Source of the DNA: Trichobilharzia regenti
Lineage: Eukaryota > Platyhelminthes > Trematoda > Strigeidida > Schistosomatidae
NCBI GenBank assembly: GCA_944472135.2
Contig: OX235262.1
Coordinates: forward strand, 54,904,440-54,968,439
Length of the DNA stretch: 64,000 nucleotides
Reading direction: 5' to 3'
The number at the start of each line of letters is the position of its first letter. The stretch's first letter is position 1. The position numbers were made by a program, and so were the translations under genes. The notes beneath the pieces are model-generated. The model saw nothing but the letters and a program-made list of their open reading frames with translations, was not told the DNA's origin and made no database searches. This document shows, piece after piece, positions 10,236 through 22,130 of the stretch.

Positions 10236-10580
10236 TTAGGTTCCTTTTCCTGGAAATAAGCATCCAACTGTAAAAATTAGTCAGTTGTCGGTTCCATGAA
10301 CGTTTCCGGTAAATGGATCTTTTGAAAGATTCGTAATTGCTTCTACTAAGGCACACATCAAGAAACAGAATACTTGCCTCAGATTCCTTTTCTATCGTGA
10401 ATTGTAAAGAAAGATGGCAGTTGTTGAAAGCACACAAGGCATCATCAAGAATTATGTTGTTATCGCAGATAAAAAAAGTGTCATCTACGTATATTTTACA
10501 AATGTCGAAACGATCGATGGTTTGACTTATTTGAGAGTTTTCAATGCGTCAGCTGGGAAACAAACTCAGGCCACTTGAGC

Positions 10581-11695
10581 GATCGGTGACCAATTAATTA
10601 AGCCACCGATGCATTTTAGCGGTTATATTAACCACAATATTAAGAGAAAGCCTTTCTTATTTAATACTTATAAACGATTTTCTACTTTTAAGGAGGGTTG
10701 AAATATGTTCTTTTATGTTTTAAATGAGCGCATACCAAAACAGTGTACCTTAGTGAGACATAACCTTTTGAAAAATATGTTGTTGAATACTTTTCGTAAA
10801 GTCTTGGATAATTATTTCAGATAATTAGTTTTGAAGACTTTAAAATAAATAAGTTTATGTTCTACTAAATATGGAATGCAGTTTTGATTAACACCCACTG
10901 TCAACTTTGTTTGCTATTCTGAAAGCTTTGATATCTAATTTAAACCAGGTTGTGTCTTCTTCAGTACTCTCTTAGCAAAAAAGGCGAAGTTTTTAATAGC
11001 TGAATGCATATTTGTACAGAATAGTTGGTGACTTGAAATGAGTGATTTGTCCGTCAGTCGCAGACTTTTTTGACTTTGGTTTGTAGCGTGAATATTTTAT
11101 GCTTGTCATTAATAGAGTGTTGAATTACTGATTGACTGGTAGTTGACCTGCTGGAAGTTGGTAATCCCTAAAAAGTAATAAGTATACTGAATTTGTTTTC
11201 ACGTGTATGTTGACTGATACTTTTCTTACAATTAGTTATCTTGTACGATAAAATAGCTTGCTGAATAATCAAATGCACTGGATTGTTTTGAACATGCAGC
11301 TTTGTTCTGATTAACGTGGTTCCCCGTCATTGAAGTAGGTCTTCTGTGCATAAGTAGGATTTGTATATAAAATGCCTGATACTTTCACTGTTTTGATATA
11401 TATGGAGACTGGATGTTTTTCCACTATTGTGAGAATTACAACAGTCTGTAAATACTGAATCATGCCTTCAACGTTAATTACCGATTATAATGAACTAGTT
11501 TTATTTCCCTTCATTTACTTATACACCTTGAATTCTGTATTGAGTTAATATGATGCTTGCCTTGAATCTTTAAATGCTATAAATATTCATGTTGGATGTC
11601 TATATTGCTATTGTGGGGACGTAAACGGCACACAGAAATCCCATTTGTTGAAATTATTTTCAAGAGTTGGTATGTAGAGATTTCATTTTTTTTTC
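10581..11695. other. No recognised feature
   Basis: AT-rich. No reading frame or repeat of this window's families is recognisable. Confidence 0.4.
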
Positions 11696-11880
11696 AAGTT
11701 TTATCACGGACTGATATCAGTTAGAAAACCTCTAGAACACCAGAGAGTACTGAATAGCTGCTTCATCTCAGCTCGGGACTCATTGACGGTATGCATTCAC
11801 TGGGGAACAAACTCAGGACCTCCCGGTTACAGGGAAAGCACGTTATCTAACTGTTAACATTTCGTGGTCAAACTTGATTG
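11696..11880 (-). repeat. SINE family B, partial
   Basis: TTATCACGGACTGATATCAG, then GAGAGTACTGAATAGCTGC, then CGGGACTCATTGACGGTATG. The hammerhead core (minus) is damaged. The copy stops near the tRNA-like part. Confidence 0.65.
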
Positions 11881-11929
11881 ACAAATCAAATCCTTCCAAA
11901 CCAATTCTTGAAAATTCATCTGCTACTTG

Positions 11930-12275
11930 CAAGTGACTAGCTACAGGACCGAATTTCCTGGAGTTCTAGTCAGAAGTCGTGACCACTGGAGTCCATCCTG
12001 TTGGGGGTAAGCGCAAATACTCTCCAGCGACATTTCCTGGTGGTTTGGCTAAAACCACCAATTGGTAGAAATTAGAATTCATAGGCCACTGAGTCAGATC
12101 CAAGTAACTGAATGGTCTACGAGCTCGCCTTGTAACCTGGAGGTCCTGGATTCGAAGCCCGATGGATGCAAACGGCCAAAAGCTTCATACTAGGATAAAG
12201 CGGTTCTCCAGTACTCTCTGGTAAACCATAGGTTCTCTAACTAAAATCAGTCCGTGGTCGGACTTGTGAAATACA
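11930..12275 (+). repeat. SINE family B, degenerate plus copy
   Basis: Body block AGTCAGAAGTCGTGACCACT, tRNA-like block 'AATGGTCTACGAGCTCGCC...GGTCCTGGATTCGAAGCCC', then the hammerhead remnant ACTAGGATAAAGCGG and the end TTCTCTAACTAAAATCAG. With the copy at 11696 it forms an inverted arrangement. Confidence 0.68.
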
Positions 12276-13114
12276 GTCTCATTATTATATTTCAGTTTCT
12301 TTTATGTCAAGTAGCATTCCTTAGCAAGAAACCGTTTTTTGTCTTTTTAAAAGCTCAGTATATGTCATTAGTTTCACTTGTTTCCAAGCTGTTCTGAGAA
12401 TTTGAATAATTTGTTTTTTCAGATTTACTGTTATTCCGTTCCACTTGGTTTTTGTGGCTTTTATATATAGTGGCTAAGATTAATCTTAACTTGTGTTGCA
12501 AAGCTAATAGTCACACACTTTTATTTATGTAAATTTTCTTGTTTTCTGTTAGTTGCATTGTACACCTCCAATTTTATTTGGATATTCATCATACAATAGA
12601 ACAGTGAACAATTATTTCTTAGGAACGTTTGTTTTAACAGAGAAAAACTAGCCTTTATTGACTGCCTCCCGCCTAGCAAGATTCTTGTATACCTGAGAAT
12701 AAGAAAACAATTCACTGCGACTTTGAATGAATTGAACAAGCATATAGCTTTTTGTATCCATTCACTTTAAAGTCATCCTAAAAATGTTGACATACTGGTA
12801 TGATCTTGGAGGTATCTGAAAGCCTTTTGGTTTAGTTCGTTAAGACTACATAACCACCTGATGTTTAATGATACTGATATCCTTTTCATTGAAAAAGCTA
12901 CAGTAGCTGATGCTTTCGTGATGTGTACTAGCCTTTGTTTATTTGTCTGATCACCTTGAATCCTAAGCATACCTTGTCAGTATTATGTTGAATTATTTTG
13001 TTTTGTCTGAAACGAATATAAAGTGTGATTTGTCATCTTAATCGGATTATGAACTATCTATCTCACTTTTAAAAGACCGATTAATGAGTAAATAATAATC
13101 TTTAGTTATACTAG
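12276..13114. other. No recognised feature
   Basis: AT-rich with short chance frames only. Confidence 0.4.
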
Positions 13115-13592
13115 TTTAACCATGGATTGATATCAGTTAGAGATGCATTGAAAACCAACAATGAGTACTGCACAGCTGTTCCATCGATTCTAGGTGCAAC
13201 TCATCTAAAGTACACAACCACCACCAGGGTTCGAACCCAAAACCTTTCTGTTACAAGACAAGCTGGCTCGTATACTATTCAGCCACTGGGACCCAATTCA
13301 TTACCCAGGGCATGAATTCTAACTTCTACCGATTCGTGATTTAGTGTGACTACCAACCAATGTCATCGGTGGGAAATCCATCCTCACACTTCACTGGATG
13401 GACCTCAGTTGCCACGAATTCTCACTAGAACTCCAGGAAACTCCGTTCTGTGAGAAGTCACTAGCGAGCGCCCAGTGGGTGCGTACTGCCAATGATTCAG
13501 AAACTAGGATACAAAACAGCTCTCCAGTATTCCTTGCTGGTTTTCAATGGTTCTCCAACTGATACCAATCCGTGGTCAAACTCGTACAAATA
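13115..13592 (-). repeat. SINE family B2 composite with inverted ends
   Basis: The minus-oriented element runs from its 3' end (ATTGATATCAGTTAGAGATG) through hammerhead remnant, tRNA-like block (GGGTTCGAACCCAAAACC) and body to about 13476. A plus-sense copy of the hammerhead and 3' end follows (GTGCGTACTGCCAATGATTC to CTGATACCAATCCGTGGTC). The inverted 3' end on the 5' side recurs in other copies. Confidence 0.78.
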
Positions 13593-13954
13593 ACTCTATT
13601 TGTTACAAACCAACCTCCTGAAAATAACCCTTACGATAATTTGGTCGTCAGATTCTACATTTATATGACAGTAAAAATAAAAGAAATACTGTTAATAATA
13701 ACATGATGTTTTAGTATCGACAGATCGGATTTGAGAGGCATTAGTAAGACCTAATATATATTAATATATCACTAAATTAAATCTTAGATAAATAGGAGAA
13801 AGTAACACAGAATTTATCAATTTATAGGTTTCACAGCATGCAAGGCTAGCAACAGTGGCTGAATCTGCTTCTTTTATACACATAATTCTAGTTGTTTTAA
13901 GTGATTTACAATGGCTTCTGTCGTTTGAAGTATTCAGCATCTAAAGATTTTAGC

Positions 13955-14535
13955 CAAGCTGATAGCTTCAAAGCGTGTTTGAATAGGGTGCTGACTGTTT
14001 CCAAAAAATCAGTCTTCCTAAGATTACGATTCATAGGGAATGTCTATAGCGTGATCACATCAAAATATCTGAGGAAAGACTTTCACCTTTAGCTAAGCTA
14101 TGCTTTATGTTAATTGACTAACCCATACTTAGTTCAAGAAACAAAGACAAACTTCCCTGTCTCTCCTCTCTCATGTGTATTTACCAATTTAACTGCCCGT
14201 GTGAAGCTAGTTACATAGAACGTACGATCAGCCAAGTTAATTATCGAATTTATGAACACCTCAAGTCTTCGTTTTTTAAATGTCCCAATAAATCTATGCG
14301 CGACTCAATAAAAGCTCATCCCTTCGATACTGGACATTGAGTCAGCTCTAACAAAGCTTTTAAAGTTGATATCAATATGTTCATATTTTTCACTACACCT
14401 TTATTTAACTACACTGGTAGGTGTTCTCAAGTAAAGAAAATTAAGTTCCCAGAGCAATGGTAAGTAATTATAACTGGCTCTACAGGATACACTAAGAGGT
14501 AGCTATTCAAAGTACTGTGTCTTCTAGTTTCAGAA
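13955..14535 (+). pseudogene. Penelope-like element clade P2, linker, GIY-YIG and tail
   Basis: Plus strand: KKSVFLRLRFIGNVYSVIT (the pre-endonuclease block), then CVYQFNCPCEASYIERTISQ (GIY-YIG core with G changed to E after YI) and VNYRIYEHLKSS. A degraded C-terminus follows. Stops and frame changes show that it is dead. Confidence 0.72.
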
Positions 14536-15550
14536 TCACAACTAGTTGTATGGAAAATATAAGCTGAGGCGGACTGGCATTAAACGTTCTTTAAACAGGT
14601 TTTCTCAAGTTTTTGGTTATTACTTCACTTCATACACGACCTATGAGTTAAAGTCGTATATATGTAGAGGCTTCTTCTACACTGATTAATGTTTAATTTT
14701 TTCGCATTACACAAAACTACAGATTCCTTACAAATATTGTGGAATTTACATAGCAAAAGTCTATTTATCTTCCATTGTACTTTTTCTGAGGATTCAAGAC
14801 TAAAGTAAAGAAAAACAGATTTTTAACATGGATAATATTCTTTTTTTAAATAAAAAGCAACTCTGTAAACACTGTGGAACATTTGTTTTAGCTTACATAT
14901 TCTCAGGATACTCTATTTAATGGTTGCTATTAGTTACGTGGTTGAAAATATACATATATTGTGAAAGCAGTAATATTTTGTGATATCATTGCTAATGGGA
15001 AATTGTTTTTATGAGTGAAATAGATAATTTAATCACAATGTCAATTTAATCTTTTTGGGATAGTTTTGTTTTTGTCTGATTTGAATTTCCTCTTTTTCCC
15101 TTGTTGTTGATGAAGCATGAAATCTGTGGAATGATTATATTTTTCCACTTCAAGTAACAGGTACTGAACCAGGCTGGTCCACCGTAAAATGTTTTGAAGC
15201 TTCTGACCCATCGACTGTTCACATCAAGTTAATATTGGTGGGAGATCTTTGTGTCCTTCAAAAAATATCTTCTCAAGTAAATTTAGTGCTTGTAATATAG
15301 TCAATATTAAGTGAATATCATTATTCAAAATTTCGCTAAATTTTAGGTTCAATGACATTGTTTTTAGTAAAACAAATCAGAGTTTGCATATATACGACAA
15401 ACTGTTATGGTTTCCTTGAGTTGGTTGAACAGCCGAGGAGAGTCTAGGCTTTTTATTGGTGTCTAATTTTAATGATTTGCGGCATTACTTAACAAAAATT
15501 CCGACAGCGAATTAGTCACTTTGTCGTTCCATTTCGCAGATGATGTCTTT
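14536..15550. other. No recognised feature
   Basis: AT-rich, no recognisable coding or repeat signature. Confidence 0.4.
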
Positions 15551-15690
15551 TTACATTCCTTGAGTTCGGAGTGAAACATATGGCTCTATACTTTAGCTTT
15601 GGAGGTGCAATAGACGTGATGATCGTTTCTACCAGGTGGGTTCGGTAACCTATAGTCTAACCCTCCCAGCTAGGTGAAATTTTGGAATAC
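15551..15690 (-). repeat. SINE family C, old fragment
   Basis: ATTCCTTGAGTTCGGAGTGA, AACATATGGCTC and 'GGGTTCGGTAACCTATAG...CCCTCCCAG' align with the tail and body of family C (compare 60.9-61.1 kb). The tRNA-like head is not recognisable. Confidence 0.45.
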
Positions 15691-16309
15691 TTTGGCTGCG
15701 AATCGATTTTGAAACTTCCATTTGGATGACGCATAAAACTATGCATGATATTCCTTAAAGAACAAAACATCCACACCACAATATAAGATAAGCTTGATGC
15801 GTGCGTTGAATTATAACTTCAGACTTGTGATTAAGAAATGATAAAATGCGACAATGTAAATTACTAGCCTGCCCAATCGGATAAGCAACATTTTGATGGT
15901 TCAACTTCATTCACTGCTTACTCTCAGGTAAGTTTAACTGGTTGAACAAGTGATGGATTGAATCCCTTAAGCTCAAAACGACTGTCCAGTGCTGTGGTTA
16001 CGTCTGTGTTTACCACGTGCTCTTCGACTCCATATATCATTCATCGGCATACATCGTAATATGATTTCTCTATTTACCTTGGTCTGTCTTTTTAAACGTT
16101 AGTCTGCAGATCTCTAAGCAGATTACAAATGCCCTTAGCAGAGGTCTTTAGTTCATTGGGAAGGTTTATAAATCCGTATTATTCCTACTATAATACCCAA
16201 CTTCAGGATAACTGAGATGGACGTACACTGTATACAGTATCTTGATAATTTATCTATTATTATCATTGTTCCATACATTTACTTCCCTTTATGAATTTGA
16301 ATAAAGCTG
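15691..16309. other. No recognised feature
   Basis: No signature found. Confidence 0.35.
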
Positions 16310-17010
16310 TAAGGCTGTAAACAGATGAATGCCCTGAAGACACACTTGATGAAGAAGAAAGAAAGTTGACGCAAACTCTGGTTGATAACAATTATCCAGA
16401 CAAGTTCATCAAGAGATATAAAGTAGTCAGAACACCAAGATCCACTCTCCAACTCGCCTCTAAGGAAGACGTATACACCAAGCTACCCTATATGGGACAT
16501 CAAAGCAGCTCGATAACTAAATAAAGATTGAACGCTGTTGTTAAAAAGACTTTTTATGCAGCTAATATCATAATAATACAGAATGTAAGCCAATATATCT
16601 ATCTAAGCCCTTCGAACATGCGAAAAATGACGTCACATCCCACTGTATTTACCAATTTGAACGTACGTGAGGACACACATACATACACAGGGAGGACTAA
16701 TCGATCCCTGCAAGTAAGGGCTGGTTTCAGAGCATATTCCAAAATGGCTCCAGAAACAAATGGAATCATCAGAACCTATTGACGGTGAGAACAGGAGACC
16801 TAGCTCTTCTATTGCAAAACATATTATACAGACAGGACATAAAATTGACGTTAACAGATCTTTTAAACCTATATATAAAAAGTGTTTGGGGCGTATCCTA
16901 AAGTTTGTGGAAGCCCCAGCTGGCAATTAGAATGTTTAAACCACCTTATGCATTCAAAGCAACAATTCGTCATCACATTAAACCTTCTTTGGTAAATATT
17001 TTTTGATACC
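16310..17010 (+). pseudogene. Penelope-like element clade P2, linker to C-terminus
   Basis: Plus-strand order: CPEDTLDEEERKLTQTLVDN and NYPDKFIKRYK, then KLPYMGHQSSSIT (pre-endonuclease block), LNAVVKKTFYAANIIIIQ, a damaged GIY-YIG core (TYTGRTNRSLQVRA) and the tail SIAKHIIQTGHKIDVNRSFK. The C-terminus RMFKPP... degrades. Several frameshifts and stops. It is the same subfamily as the fragment at 223-446. Confidence 0.8.
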
Positions 17011-17215
17011 ATTGCATATGTACTATCACCCCTGTTATTTGATTTACTGGTCTTCATTGTTATTTTGACCTTCAATGTGTCCTTTTAACTTGACCTAAGT
17101 CTATTTTCTCACCTCTTACCTCTTTATTAATTTCATATATATTCCTATGACAAGTCCGTGTGTGGTCAGATTGTACGAAATATGTTGCACAAATACAACA
17201 CTACACAATTCAGAC
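17011..17215 (+). repeat. PLE 3' flank with diverged hammerhead
   Basis: Matches the terminal repeat at 447-665 around 17150-17205 (GTGTGTGGTCAGATTGTACG, AAATATGTTG). The core is GTGGTCA and the cleavage triplet is not conserved, so this looks like a decayed relative of the hammerhead at 586-635. Confidence 0.5.
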
Positions 17216-17574
17216 AAATTACTTCTTATTGCTTTATCTACATTCACAATACTTTTATCAAATGTTGGTTATAATTCTGACTAGTTGTTCTTATTGTAAT
17301 CTAGTTCATTATTCTAGCCAGACTTACGGATCAATTTCAGTTATGTTTAATAATCACCACAGGACTTTTCAATACGTCTCACTTTAGAAGTAGAATAGAC
17401 AAATCAAGTGATGCATATTTTTTGTTATAACTTATTCGTCTTCACTTTTCAATGATGCAAACTTGAAAATAATAAATTACTTATGAAAATTATTCAGGTG
17501 GTTACGAGAAATTAAGGTGTAATATTTCCCTATTAGTTTATCATTTTCTTCTGAACATCTATTAGTTGTAGTTA
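17216..17574. other. No recognised feature
   Basis: AT-rich, nothing recognised. Confidence 0.35.
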
Positions 17575-17840
17575 GTTTGTAAGGTTACTTCCCAGTGCTC
17601 TGGTGGATAACATTTTATGTGTGAATGTTTCAATGACAGTAGACTCACCAACCAACCCAATGCTTCAGGCTCATTGCTCGAATGACACATATCTAATCCT
17701 CGTCTAGCCAGTAGTAAGTGTAGCCAAGAAGGGAGGTTGGGAATGTGACTAGAAACTTGACCCTGTAAAAACAAGCACCACTGCTGCTGAAACTTTGAAG
17801 CTCAAGCTTGTAGCCCACTTGGAACTCAAAGAAATAAAAA
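17575..17840 (+). repeat. SINE family C
   Basis: Degenerate head (CTGGTGGATAACATTTTATG), body GGAGGTTGGGAATGTGACT, and the tail 'TGAAACTTTGAAGCTCAAGC...CCACTTGGAACTC' ending AAAGAAATAAAA. Orientation is set by the A-rich end. Confidence 0.65.
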
Positions 17841-17908
17841 CGTTTCTGAGGTATTCAGTAACTGAGGAAAGACAATGAAGATGAACATTAATCATTCGGA
17901 TTTATTAT

Positions 17909-18300
17909 TCCAAGTGTTGGATTGCTGAGATTTGATTGTTTTTGGGACTTCATAATGAACTGACACCGGTCAGAGAACCATTGGAAAATCTGTACGAGGT
18001 ATTCGACAGCCGTTTCGTCCTAGTTTGGGACTCTTCACCGCTACGCACCCACCTCCACGGTTTGAATCCAGGACCTTCTCGTTACCAGGCGAGCTCTTAG
18101 ACCATTAAGTCACTGGGACCCGATCCAGTGCTAGCCCATAAATTTCGACTTCTTCCAACTCAGAATACGGCGCGACCACTAGCCAATGTCATTGGCTTGT
18201 ATTTGTCCCCAAACCCGACCTACTGATCCCCACTGTGTATTTTCTCTTCAATTTTCATGAATTGAATCCACCGGTGGGTTGATATATAAGTTCACATTAA
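17909..18300 (-). repeat. SINE family B1
   Basis: Begins with CCAAGTGTTGGATTGCTGAG. Minus strand carries the hammerhead segment GAAGAGTCCCAAACTAGGAC, GAAACGGCTGTC and the tRNA-like box B (GGATTCAAACC). The core lacks C3 and the stem I partner is changed (CGAATACC), so it is probably inactive. Confidence 0.75.
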
Positions 18301-18660
18301 TTGTCTGTCACACCTCATAATAACTTCACTGTGTTTTGTAGTATTCTAATCTCTTTCAGATAAAAACTGTCCTGTAAGAATGCAGCTTGAAACATTTTGT
18401 GCAAATTGAAATGCTTCATAGTGAATTCCAGTGAATCATAATATACATCAAGGAGAAAACTAAACTGTGTAGGGTTAAATACAGTCACCAAGTTGCCTTC
18501 GATTTTTACTAAAGCTGTCTACCATTTTGGCGAAGAACAAACGGTACTTTGAAACTCTTCTTACCAACTTCTGTTGATGAAAAGTGTTTTCTTTGCATAA
18601 AATGATGCAAACATAAGATGAAGTGAACTAGTGGAGGACAGAAACTTTGACTCGATATGA
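18301..18660. other. No recognised feature
   Basis: AT-rich, nothing recognised. Confidence 0.35.
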
Positions 18661-20080
18661 TATCATAATTATTATTATTCCCTTGGGTTTCAAGTGGAAC
18701 ACAAGGCTTCAACAACACATCTCCACTTTGTCGTGGTTTCTGCCGTCCTCTTCAACTGAGTCCACGATTGACCACACTCTCTTATCTCTTCCTTATATGA
18801 TCGCCTCCATGTCACCCTCACACTGACGACCCACTCGTCGCCACCCATTTGGATCTAACTCTAGCGACGGCCTGCATTGAGCGCGATATCATTCGGTGGC
18901 CTCCTCAGTGTGTGCCCGATCCGTCTCCATTTTCTCCTAAATATGTTTTGAGTGATCGTCTCTTGGTTGGTTCCCTCATTCCCAGGGTTTCTTGTTGTTA
19001 ATTCCTTTTGGCATTGCGTCGGTGGCACCGTGATAGAGGGTTGGCCAACCATGCGGGTGGTAGAGGGTTCGATCCTCTGCCGACGCACTCCTATACCTCA
19101 CTAAGCTAGTCATAAGAGTGTCAGAGAGGGAAGGTTGGGCATGAGAGTAGCAACCACACCCTGTAAAAATAAATACCACTGCCAACGAAACTTCAAAGCC
19201 CTAGCTTCAACTCCTATGTTCCACTGGAAACGTAAATGAATAAAAAAATTTCTTTCGAGCCGGCCATTCAGTCTTCGGTATGGAGCCACCGAAGGCAGTT
19301 GTTGATAAAAGTCTGCTGCAGCCTGTTTGAAATCCTTTTACTGACACACTGGCCAAGTTTCTAACCCTTAAAGAAGAACTGACTGACTTGACATTTGCAT
19401 TGAAAATCTGAATCTTGTTCTTTATGCTGATTAAGTGCAGAAGATTTCCAAACTGGTTGCAAGTTGATGAAGGTATATTTTGCCTTTCCGACTCTGGCTG
19501 GCTGGTTTTGACATCCTCATCCGTGCTGTGTACCTGTGGTTGAAACCTTGCTTCTTAGACAAATGAAGGAGGTAACCGCTGCTAAATCTCTCTCGTCGAT
19601 GGTGATTGTTGCCGGTTATTGTTCCTGGTGGTGGTGGTTCGTTGTCTGCATTACCTCTGTCTTCCCTATGTTCGCCCTAAATTCTGCCTTCAACGGATCT
19701 CCTACCACCTTGCTGATTTTTAGTCGTAAGTCTTTGACTTTGTCAGAAATGAAGCGTGATATTGTAGGGTCCTTTAGGGTTGGTTCAACATATGCCCACC
19801 TTTCAACTCCCTACGGTTTGTCTAATGATCCCTTCTACTACAGTATGAAAGATCATCGGTAATAACACATAGCCTTATCATACTCCTCTGTTTACTTAAA
19901 ACGCTTCTGTTGGTTTTCCATTGCGAATCACGTGGTATTAGGTATCACGATTTAGCTGTTGAATGAAGTTTATAAACGTTTGTGATATTACGATCTGGAG
20001 TGCTGAGGCAGTTGCGAAATAACTACTGGATCAAGACTGTCAAAGGCCATTCAAAAGTCAGCGAAGTTCGGGTACGTAGC
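18661..20080 (-). pseudogene. RTE-type LINE, RT domain to 3' tail
   Basis: The 3' tail (ATTATTATTCCCTTGGG... on the plus strand) starts at 18661. Upstream on the minus strand are the C-terminal RTE blocks (RRQRIEPS..., SRNGRQ...) and, in broken frames to about 20075, remnants of the fingers/palm region. The copy is cut by the family C SINE at 19013-19245. No intact frame above about 110 codons remains. Confidence 0.72.
19013..19245 (+). mobile_element. SINE family C nested in LINE
   Basis: Complete-looking copy: tRNA-like head (TGCGTCGGTGGCACCGTG, box B GGGTTCGATCCTC, closing GCCGACGCAC), body GGAAGGTTGGGCATGAGAG, and tail CCTATGTTCCACTGGAAACG, AATGAATAAAAAAA. Flanks AATTCCTTTTGGC and AATTTCTTTCGAG look like a diverged target duplication of about 13 bp. 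Confidence 0.8.
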
Positions 20081-20905
20081 TGATCGAACCAATATGTCAT
20101 ACAGTTTACGAAATTTTTTAAAATTAAAATATTCGGAATACTCATATTCAGATAATTTATTTTACTCATAAACTTACGAATTATTCATGTTCTCGTAGCC
20201 CAATTGTGTAAGTGATTATGGTGAAGACAATATGTTACTATTTTTCTTCAGTCTTCACGTTATGACTGGGAGGTAGGGCTTCATACTTTAGAATTTCATC
20301 AGCATCAGGAGTATTTTTTAAAGACATCTGTTTGCTAGTGTCATGCCAAAACTTTCCACTTTTTCCGGGTTTATGACCTGCTTATAAACCCAATCAAAAT
20401 ATCTCCATAATACCTCTGCTATATAAATCTTTTTTGTAGTAAATAGCTTAAAAATGACAAATACATTTGCTTCCCACTATAACCATCTTTAACAGCCTCA
20501 GAAGGACATGAGTGTGCAGCTGACTGTTTCATTGATGATATGATTTATTATATGGATGATCACAGCAGACTTGTACGAAGTACACAATTCACTCAGTTCA
20601 CGTGTATCAAATTATCTTAGACCTTTATGAAAAAATGGACAAGTACATCACATGACGTTGTAAAACTTATATATATTTCTGAATTAATCAGTATCATAAA
20701 TATGAGGGGTTTATTTCATTTGACAATCTCCATAATTAAAAAAGGCTTGAATAATTTTGCTTATGTGTTATTTTGCTTGATAATGACTAGTAGTAGTTTC
20801 TCTGGTGTGCACTTCGTCCTATCTGGGACCCCTCAGATGGATGTACCTGCAATCTTAGTAAATAATGGCATCTTAATTGATACTGGGACAGTGTTTTTTA
20901 TGTGA
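20081..20905. other. No recognised feature
   Basis: AT-rich. A short stretch near 20805-20850 (CACTTCGTCCTATCTGGGAC) resembles a hammerhead SINE in reverse, but it is too short to assign. Confidence 0.35.
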
Positions 20906-21120
20906 TTTATTCGTTTACGTTCTAAGTGGAACATAGAGCTTCAAGACAAAGCTTTGAAGTTTCGGTAGCAGTGGTGTTCTTATTTTTTACGGGATAGTGT
21001 TGCTAGCCTCATGCCCAACCTTCCCTCTTTACCAGTCTTATTACTTGCTTATTGAGGTAAAGGAGTACGTCGGCAGTGTAATCAGTGCATTATTAACTAG
21101 GCCAACGGACCATGACAGAG
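20906..21120 (-). repeat. SINE family C
   Basis: Tail (TTCTAAGTGGAACATAGAGC), GCTTTGAAGTTTCGGTAGCA, then GCCTCATGCCCAACCTTCCC and AAAGGAGTACGTCGGC in minus orientation. The tRNA-like head at the right is degraded. Confidence 0.72.
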
Positions 21121-21312
21121 ATCTAGTGCAATGGGTTACAGTTACAATTCAGTAGGTTAGTTCGCCTTTTGAAACAATAGGTGCGCGGTTCAAATGTCAC
21201 TGAGGACACCATCATTCCCCGGGATGCTGTTACAGTCAGTTAATGAATCTCAAATAGGAGAAAATGCATATCCTGTGCATATTCCACTGTCAGTCACCAT
21301 CAATCAAATAAG
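21121..21312 (+). repeat. SM-alpha SINE, old copy
   Basis: Box B remnant GTGCGCGGTTCAAATG, then 'CAAATAGGAGAAAATGCATATCC' type hammerhead remnant and the end TGTCAGTCACCATCAATC. The core is lost. Confidence 0.58.
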
Positions 21313-22130
21313 TACTTATCTATATATACATAAAAAGTAGTCTTTCTGATAACTTTTATTATTAATACAGACAGTTTTAAGTAGATTGCACCTCATCATA
21401 ATTTTTAGCCTACAATCAAATCCTAAACAAAAAAATATAACACAAAACATTTTAGAAAGGGTAGGAATGAAGTGAGTAGAGCAAACAAAAACACTTTTTA
21501 CAATCCCAACTGCCAATCTCTGTTTCCCTGGAATTGATATAATCAGAGTAGCCACCATTTGAGTTAACTATAAGAAAATAAATTCTTGACTGTTAATCTG
21601 TATTTGTAGGGATCAATATTTTCGGTTCCAGGGGCTAATTCATATGTTTGTATTCATTTTTTCCCAAAAAACAACAAAAATGATTACATTTTAGGATATC
21701 AATAAAGTTAATTTTCCGTCACTGATTCAGTGTTGGTATATGAGTTAATATTTTACTTCAAGATAGTTCCACACTGTTTACCAAAGCTAGTGGCTGTCAG
21801 TTCATTAATCGCTATTTAAAGAAAGCGACGACCCAACCGATGCACTTCTAAACCTCATTTAACTGGTAGTAAGCTTGGAAAAGAAGGAACTTCGGATGTT
21901 AGACTGGCGATATTTCTAACTTCTCCTAGAGTTCTTGATCCTAAAACATTTTGTTTGGTTCGGTAACTACTCAATGAGTGTAAGAGTGGCATGACTAGTC
22001 GTCATAGACGTTTTTTAAGTAGACGAAATTTTCATAATCTTTATATTATGTTTTTTTAAAGACGATATTTGATAAGAAACTGATTAGGATATCAAAAAGA
22101 TTACTTAGATTAATGATAATACACCTATAT
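21313..22130. other. Mostly unrecognised; degenerate SINE C near 21830-21945
   Basis: At about 21830-21945 the plus strand reads 'CGATGCACTTCTAAACCTC...GGTAGTAAGCTTGG', a worn family C body. The rest shows nothing. Confidence 0.4.

Larger units (their letters stand above)
9359..10580 (-). pseudogene. Penelope-like element clade P2, RT palm to GIY-YIG C-terminus
   Basis: Minus-strand order: RT catalytic motif YVDDTFF (YVDD at 10480-10491), post-palm segment LQFTIEKESEASILFLDV with YRKRSWNRQL, SRKRNL, then (after the SINE at 10042-10235) the linker CVDSELEFLKATLAENSY. The GIY-YIG core LTCSCGASYIGRRHRTL and the C-terminus KPELCVQKEYVQSLLLPW follow. Breaks: a CAG-to-TAG change just before LTCSCG, at least two frame changes, and the SINE insertion. 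The 5' half of the RT is missing. Confidence 0.85.

Noticed and set aside
13115..13592. Family B as a cut-and-paste MITE because of its long inverted ends
   Set aside because: The complete copy at 57031-57493 has a 13-bp duplication and an internal Pol III promoter, which fit retroposition. The inverted ends are partial 3' copies of unequal length.
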